Source of the DNA: Hyphomicrobiales bacterium
Lineage (GTDB): Bacteria > Pseudomonadota > Alphaproteobacteria > Rhizobiales > Beijerinckiaceae
DNA length: 7,733 bases
Assembly: GCA_003567055.1 (NCBI GenBank)
Contig: PXAW01000382.1
Location: 1-7,733, forward strand
Reading direction: 5' to 3'
The position numbers and the translations under genes were made by a program. Below the pieces are notes generated by a model. It worked only from the letters and a program-made list of their open reading frames with translations. It had not been told where the DNA came from and made no database searches. Below, piece by piece: positions 5,424 through 7,733 of this stretch. The stretch's first letter is position 1, and every line of letters starts with the position of its first letter.

Positions 5424-6890
5424 ATGCTGCATTCATTATCCCGACGCGGCGCGCGGGTTGCGCTCGGCATTTGTGCTGCGGCGCTGCTGGGTCTTCCGGC
5501 GCAGGCCAATTACGAGCCGATGCCTGATGCCGAACGGCCCGGCGCCCAAATTCCGGCCCAGCTCGACGCCGACGGCGCGCCGCTCGTCTATCTTCAGGCG
5601 CTGCATCACACGGATTATTCTGCGGTCATGCACGGCCTGGCCAGCGTGGGCCGGATCATGCGCGACAGCGAAATGGGGCATGAAGCCTATGATCCGGAGC
5701 TCGCCGGCCACCCGATGCGCGGTCAGGGCGAGGCCTGGCTGGCGGTGATGCGTGAGGCATCGGCCATGCTGATGGTCGATCAAAGCGGCGACCTGGTGCT
5801 GGAGGGCGACGAGTGGGTTGCCGGTGACCCCTTCGATATCCGCGATCTGGCCCATGCATCGTTCAGCTATCACATGCATCACAGCGGCGGTCGCTGGGGT
5901 GATCTCGGTCTGGAAGATGCCCTGACTTTCGATGGCGCACCCTATCTCAGCGCGATGACCCGGCGCCTGATTTCGGAACATTACGGCGAGCGTAGCTTCG
6001 CCGATATCGACGGCACGCGTGATGCGGCCAGCTTGGCTCACGGGTTGGATGCGATGCATGCGCTCGCCTATTCCTTCGTGCGCTGGGACAAGCCGGGTGG
6101 TTCCGGCGATATGGGCGCGCTCAGCCGCGAGCATATGGAAACCGTGCATGGGGTGACCATCGAACGGATGGTACAGGTTGCTGAAGAACTGACCGGCACG
6201 CTGGATGAAGCCTGGGACGCCGAAATCGGCGCCTATAATCTGGGCAATGACGGTGCCTATACGCTCGATACGTTGGGCAGCCTTTTGCGCGGGCACAAGG
6301 GGCTTTACGAGATTCTCGTCGTCTTTGGCGAGGAGCATCAAGGAGACGATGCTCAACAGCTCTTCGATCGCATGGCGATGATGACCGAGGCCCTCGCCGC
6401 CAGCGACTCGGCAATACGCGACTGGGGTCTTGCGGATTCGGTCGTCTACACGGCCGATGGTGTGGAAGCCGGCAGTGAGCGCGTCGATACGGAGGCGCAA
6501 TGGCGGTTCCTCAACAACCTGACCGGCGGGTTTTCGATGCTGCGTGAGCGCGATGGCACCAGCGCCTTTCTGGAGAACCGCCCCGATCTGCCCGCTGCGG
6601 TCGGTTCGCTGTCTGACCGAATGCTCCACGCGGCGATAGCCTATCAGACGGATGAGGAAGGGCTGATGTTGCGCCGGCTTTCTCTCGAGGACGGTACGGT
6701 CACCGATGACCGTCATCAGGTGGCGGCAATGGGCTGGTTCCTTACCGCCGCCGGCAACAGCTATCGCGCTGGATCACAGTTCGAGCGCCCCGGCGACTGG
6801 GGTGATGACGATGATCTCGCTGAACGCAGTGCCGCGCTCTACGACCTGATCCTCGCCAACAATGCGCGCCTGCTCACCCTGATCGACTGA
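5424..6890 (+). CDS. Exported 488-residue protein of unknown family
   Basis: I do not recognise this family. The frame is open 186 bases further upstream, but ATG 5424 is chosen because a near-perfect ribosome-binding site (AAGGAGG, 5412-5418) lies five bases away and the protein then begins with a signal peptide (SRRGARVALGICAAALLGLPAQA, about 6-28, cleaved after AQA). The SRR pair hints at Tat but lacks the usual hydrophobic +4/+5 residues. The mature part has no Cys; the single C17 sits in the signal and does not fit a lipobox. It looks largely alpha-helical and very acidic (for example GDWGDDDD, 457-464). His-rich spots at 60-62 (LHH) and 150-153 (HMHH, in SYHMHHSGGRWGD) could bind metal, which is speculation. 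There are no internal TM segments. It lies 142 bases after the DUF302 stop, behind a terminator, and has its own hairpin downstream. Confidence 0.85.
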   Translation: MLHSLSRRGARVALGICAAALLGLPAQANYEPMPDAERPGAQIPAQLDADGAPLVYLQALHHTDYSAVMHGLASVGRIMRDSEMGHEAYDPELAGHPMRGQGEAWLAVMREASAMLMVDQSGDLVLEGDEWVAGDPFDIRDLAHASFSYHMHHSGGRWGDLGLEDALTFDGAPYLSAMTRRLISEHYGERSFADIDGTRDAASLAHGLDAMHALAYSFVRWDKPGGSGDMGALSREHMETVHGVTIERMVQVAEELTGTLDEAWDAEIGAYNLGNDGAYTLDTLGSLLRGHKGLYEILVVFGEEHQGDDAQQLFDRMAMMTEALAASDSAIRDWGLADSVVYTADGVEAGSERVDTEAQWRFLNNLTGGFSMLRERDGTSAFLENRPDLPAAVGSLSDRMLHAAIAYQTDEEGLMLRRLSLEDGTVTDDRHQVAAMGWFLTAAGNSYRAGSQFERPGDWGDDDDLAERSAALYDLILANNARLLTLID

Positions 6891-6909
6891 TCGTGCCGCT
6901 TGCTCGGGA

Positions 6910-6936
6910 ACGGGCCGCCCGAACTGGGTGGCCCGT
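6910..6936 (+). terminator. GC-rich terminator hairpin after the 488-residue gene
   Basis: An 11-bp stem (ACGGGCCGCCC at 6910-6920 with GGGTGGCCCGT at 6926-6936, one G-U pair) encloses the loop GAACT, 20 bases after the TGA. It is very stable but followed only by a weak T-rich stretch (TTTGTT from about 6945). It probably acts as a 3'-end structure or intrinsic terminator. Confidence 0.65.
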
Positions 6937-7361
6937 GCTGTCGGCTTTGTTCGCTGGGAGATGAAATTGGTTGTCGGGGTCCTGTGCAGACCGTCGTGCC
7001 AAAGCGGCAAGACGGAAAATTCGTTTCGCCGATTATATCGAGTCCATTGAGAGGCAAACCGACCGGTTTCAGGATCGACACTCGAAGCATTGAATGACCG
7101 TTATGGGGCGCCTTGCGGACATTTAAGCTCTGCGGTCCCCGATATTTTATCGCGGTCAAGCCGCCTATGCGGGGCCGGATATTGCGAGCGGATTCCCCAT
7201 CAACCCATAGCCGTCAGAAACTCCATCAACGCCGCGCTGGTTGTCTGCTGTGTCGACGCACGCGATGAGGCGATCATCACAATGTGTATCGATGCTGGCA
7301 GCTGGCCATACGGCCCACGCTAATGGACAACAGGGCATCACCCGGAAATTCGTCGCTTATT

Positions 7362-7392
7362 TGCTTGGGATCCGTGCGCAAGCAGTTGCTTG
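7362..7392. repeat. TGCTTG/CAAGCA inverted repeats
   Basis: TGCTTG (7362-7367), CAAGCA (7379-7384) and TGCTTG (7387-7392) occur in sequence. The last two form a compact near-palindrome with a GT centre. This could be a protein-binding site or two alternative hairpins; no gene neighbour explains it. Confidence 0.35.
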
Positions 7393-7523
7393 AAGAGATT
7401 GCGTTTGGTGGAGCCAGAGATGGCAATCTTTGCCTGTTCTCGCTCGCCTAGCCGCGCCCGAGCCTAGGCCTTGACAGAAGCCCGCCACATAATCCACTTT
7501 ACCCGCGCATATGGCAGTCCGGC

Positions 7524-7552
7524 GACGTCAACCATTTGATTTCACTGACGTC
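7524..7552. repeat. Inverted repeat GACGTCA...TGACGTC
   Basis: Perfect 7-base arms (7524-7530 and 7546-7552) enclose 15 bases. Just to the right, TGGATCC (7554-7560) and GGATCCA (7578-7584) form a second pair, whose right arm overlaps the tRNA-like segment. The function is unknown: an RNA structure or a recombinase-binding arm are both possible. Confidence 0.4.
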
Positions 7553-7579
7553 TTGGATCCGACTTTCTGGCTTCTCAGG

Positions 7580-7604
7580 ATCCAGGTCCCCCAGCCAGTT
7601 TTTT
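7580..7604 (+). other. tRNA 3'-end-like fragment with T-run (candidate attachment-site scar)
   Basis: ATCCAGGTCCCCCAGCCA (7580-7597) reads as the end of a tRNA gene. It comprises the last two T-loop bases, a T-stem strand CCAGG (7582-7586), an acceptor strand TCCCCCA (7587-7593), discriminator G (7594) and CCA (7595-7597). It is followed by G and six T's (7599-7604), like a tRNA terminator. The acceptor and GCCA end are compatible with some tRNA-Gln genes, recalled from general knowledge. No matching 5' acceptor (TGGGGGA), D-arm or anticodon arm precedes it, so it is not an intact tRNA. Such orphan 3' ends typically mark the distal att site of an integrated element. A 6-bp CTGGCT/AGCCAG stem (7567-7572 with 7593-7598) before the T-run is an alternative reading as a plain terminator. 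Confidence 0.45.
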
Positions 7605-7733
7605 CGAATAAAATACAAATAAATCAGACACTTGAAGCTCCGGGCTCTGCACCATCTCAAGGGGCTTGATCAGTGTTGTCCCCGGCATAAATCGCCGTGC
7701 AATCGCCGGTCACATCGACCCTTCTGCGAGCCG

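Larger units (their letters stand above)
6891..7733. other. Gene-poor, lower-GC region to the window end
   Basis: I see no supportable gene in these 843 bases. The longest plus-strand frame (7090-7323, 77 codons) has no ribosome-binding site, an odd Cys-rich composition and no recognisable motif; minus-strand frames are similar. The stretch is less GC-rich than the rest of the window, clearly AT-rich at about 7600-7630, and its reading frames are broken. Beyond the terminator at 6910-6936 it contains several short inverted repeats and a tRNA-3'-end-like segment near the right edge. It may be decayed or acquired DNA. Confidence 0.6.

Noticed and set aside
7090..7323. 77-codon plus-strand frame in the gene-poor region
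   Set aside because: It has no ribosome-binding site, no recognisable motif and a random-looking composition.
7471..7493. TTGACA with CATAAT as a sigma-70 promoter
   Set aside because: The spacing is only 11 bases, and nothing resembling a -10 box is found at 16-18 bases.
7575..7688. 37-codon minus-strand frame (starts MPGTTLIKPLEM)
   Set aside because: It is short, lacks a ribosome-binding site and reads antisense through the tRNA-like segment, a common source of spurious small ORFs.
1..7733. CRISPR array, rRNA or intact insertion sequence
   Set aside because: No regularly spaced repeats, rRNA-like sequence, transposase motifs or paired terminal inverted repeats were seen.

Overview
The window looks like chromosomal DNA from a GC-rich alphaproteobacterium, possibly Hyphomicrobiales. 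I infer this from the high G+C and GC-ending codons, from a cluster of small stress-type membrane proteins (DUF3618, a PF07332-type 'holin' and a DUF883-like protein), and from two sites fitting the alphaproteobacterial general-stress (EcfG) promoter pattern. The genus cannot be settled from the sequence alone.

Layout. Bases 1-2294 (+) hold the 3' part of a large hybrid histidine kinase (HisKA, HATPase, degenerate receiver, true receiver, Hpt). It converges on a compact four-gene operon on the minus strand, read from about 4375 down to 2304. In transcription order this encodes an unnamed single-TM protein, a two-TM holin-superfamily protein, a DUF3618 protein and a coiled-coil DUF883-like protein. 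The genes overlap or nearly touch, each has a membrane segment, and together they look like an envelope-stress module. The two convergent stop codons lie in the arms of one hairpin.

Bases 4376-4789 are a divergent regulatory region. A GGAAC-N17-TGTT site faces the minus operon and a GGAAC-N17-AGTT site faces the plus-strand genes. The region also has a 10-G tract and an imperfect direct repeat. Next come an exported DUF302 protein (4790-5281), an intrinsic terminator (5288-5307), and a 488-residue exported protein of unknown family (5424-6890) followed by its own GC-rich hairpin.

Bases 6891-7733 contain no convincing gene and are visibly less GC-rich. Near the end is an 18-base stretch (7580-7597) that reads like the 3' end of a tRNA (T-stem, acceptor strand, discriminator G, CCA), followed by six T's. 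No tRNA body precedes it. That is the usual look of an attachment-site scar, so the sequence to its left may be the far end of an integrated island.

Working model (inference): the membrane operon and the DUF302 gene are co-induced from divergent EcfG-type promoters under general stress. The kinase is a separate signalling gene. The 488-residue exported protein is probably transcribed separately, because a terminator precedes it.
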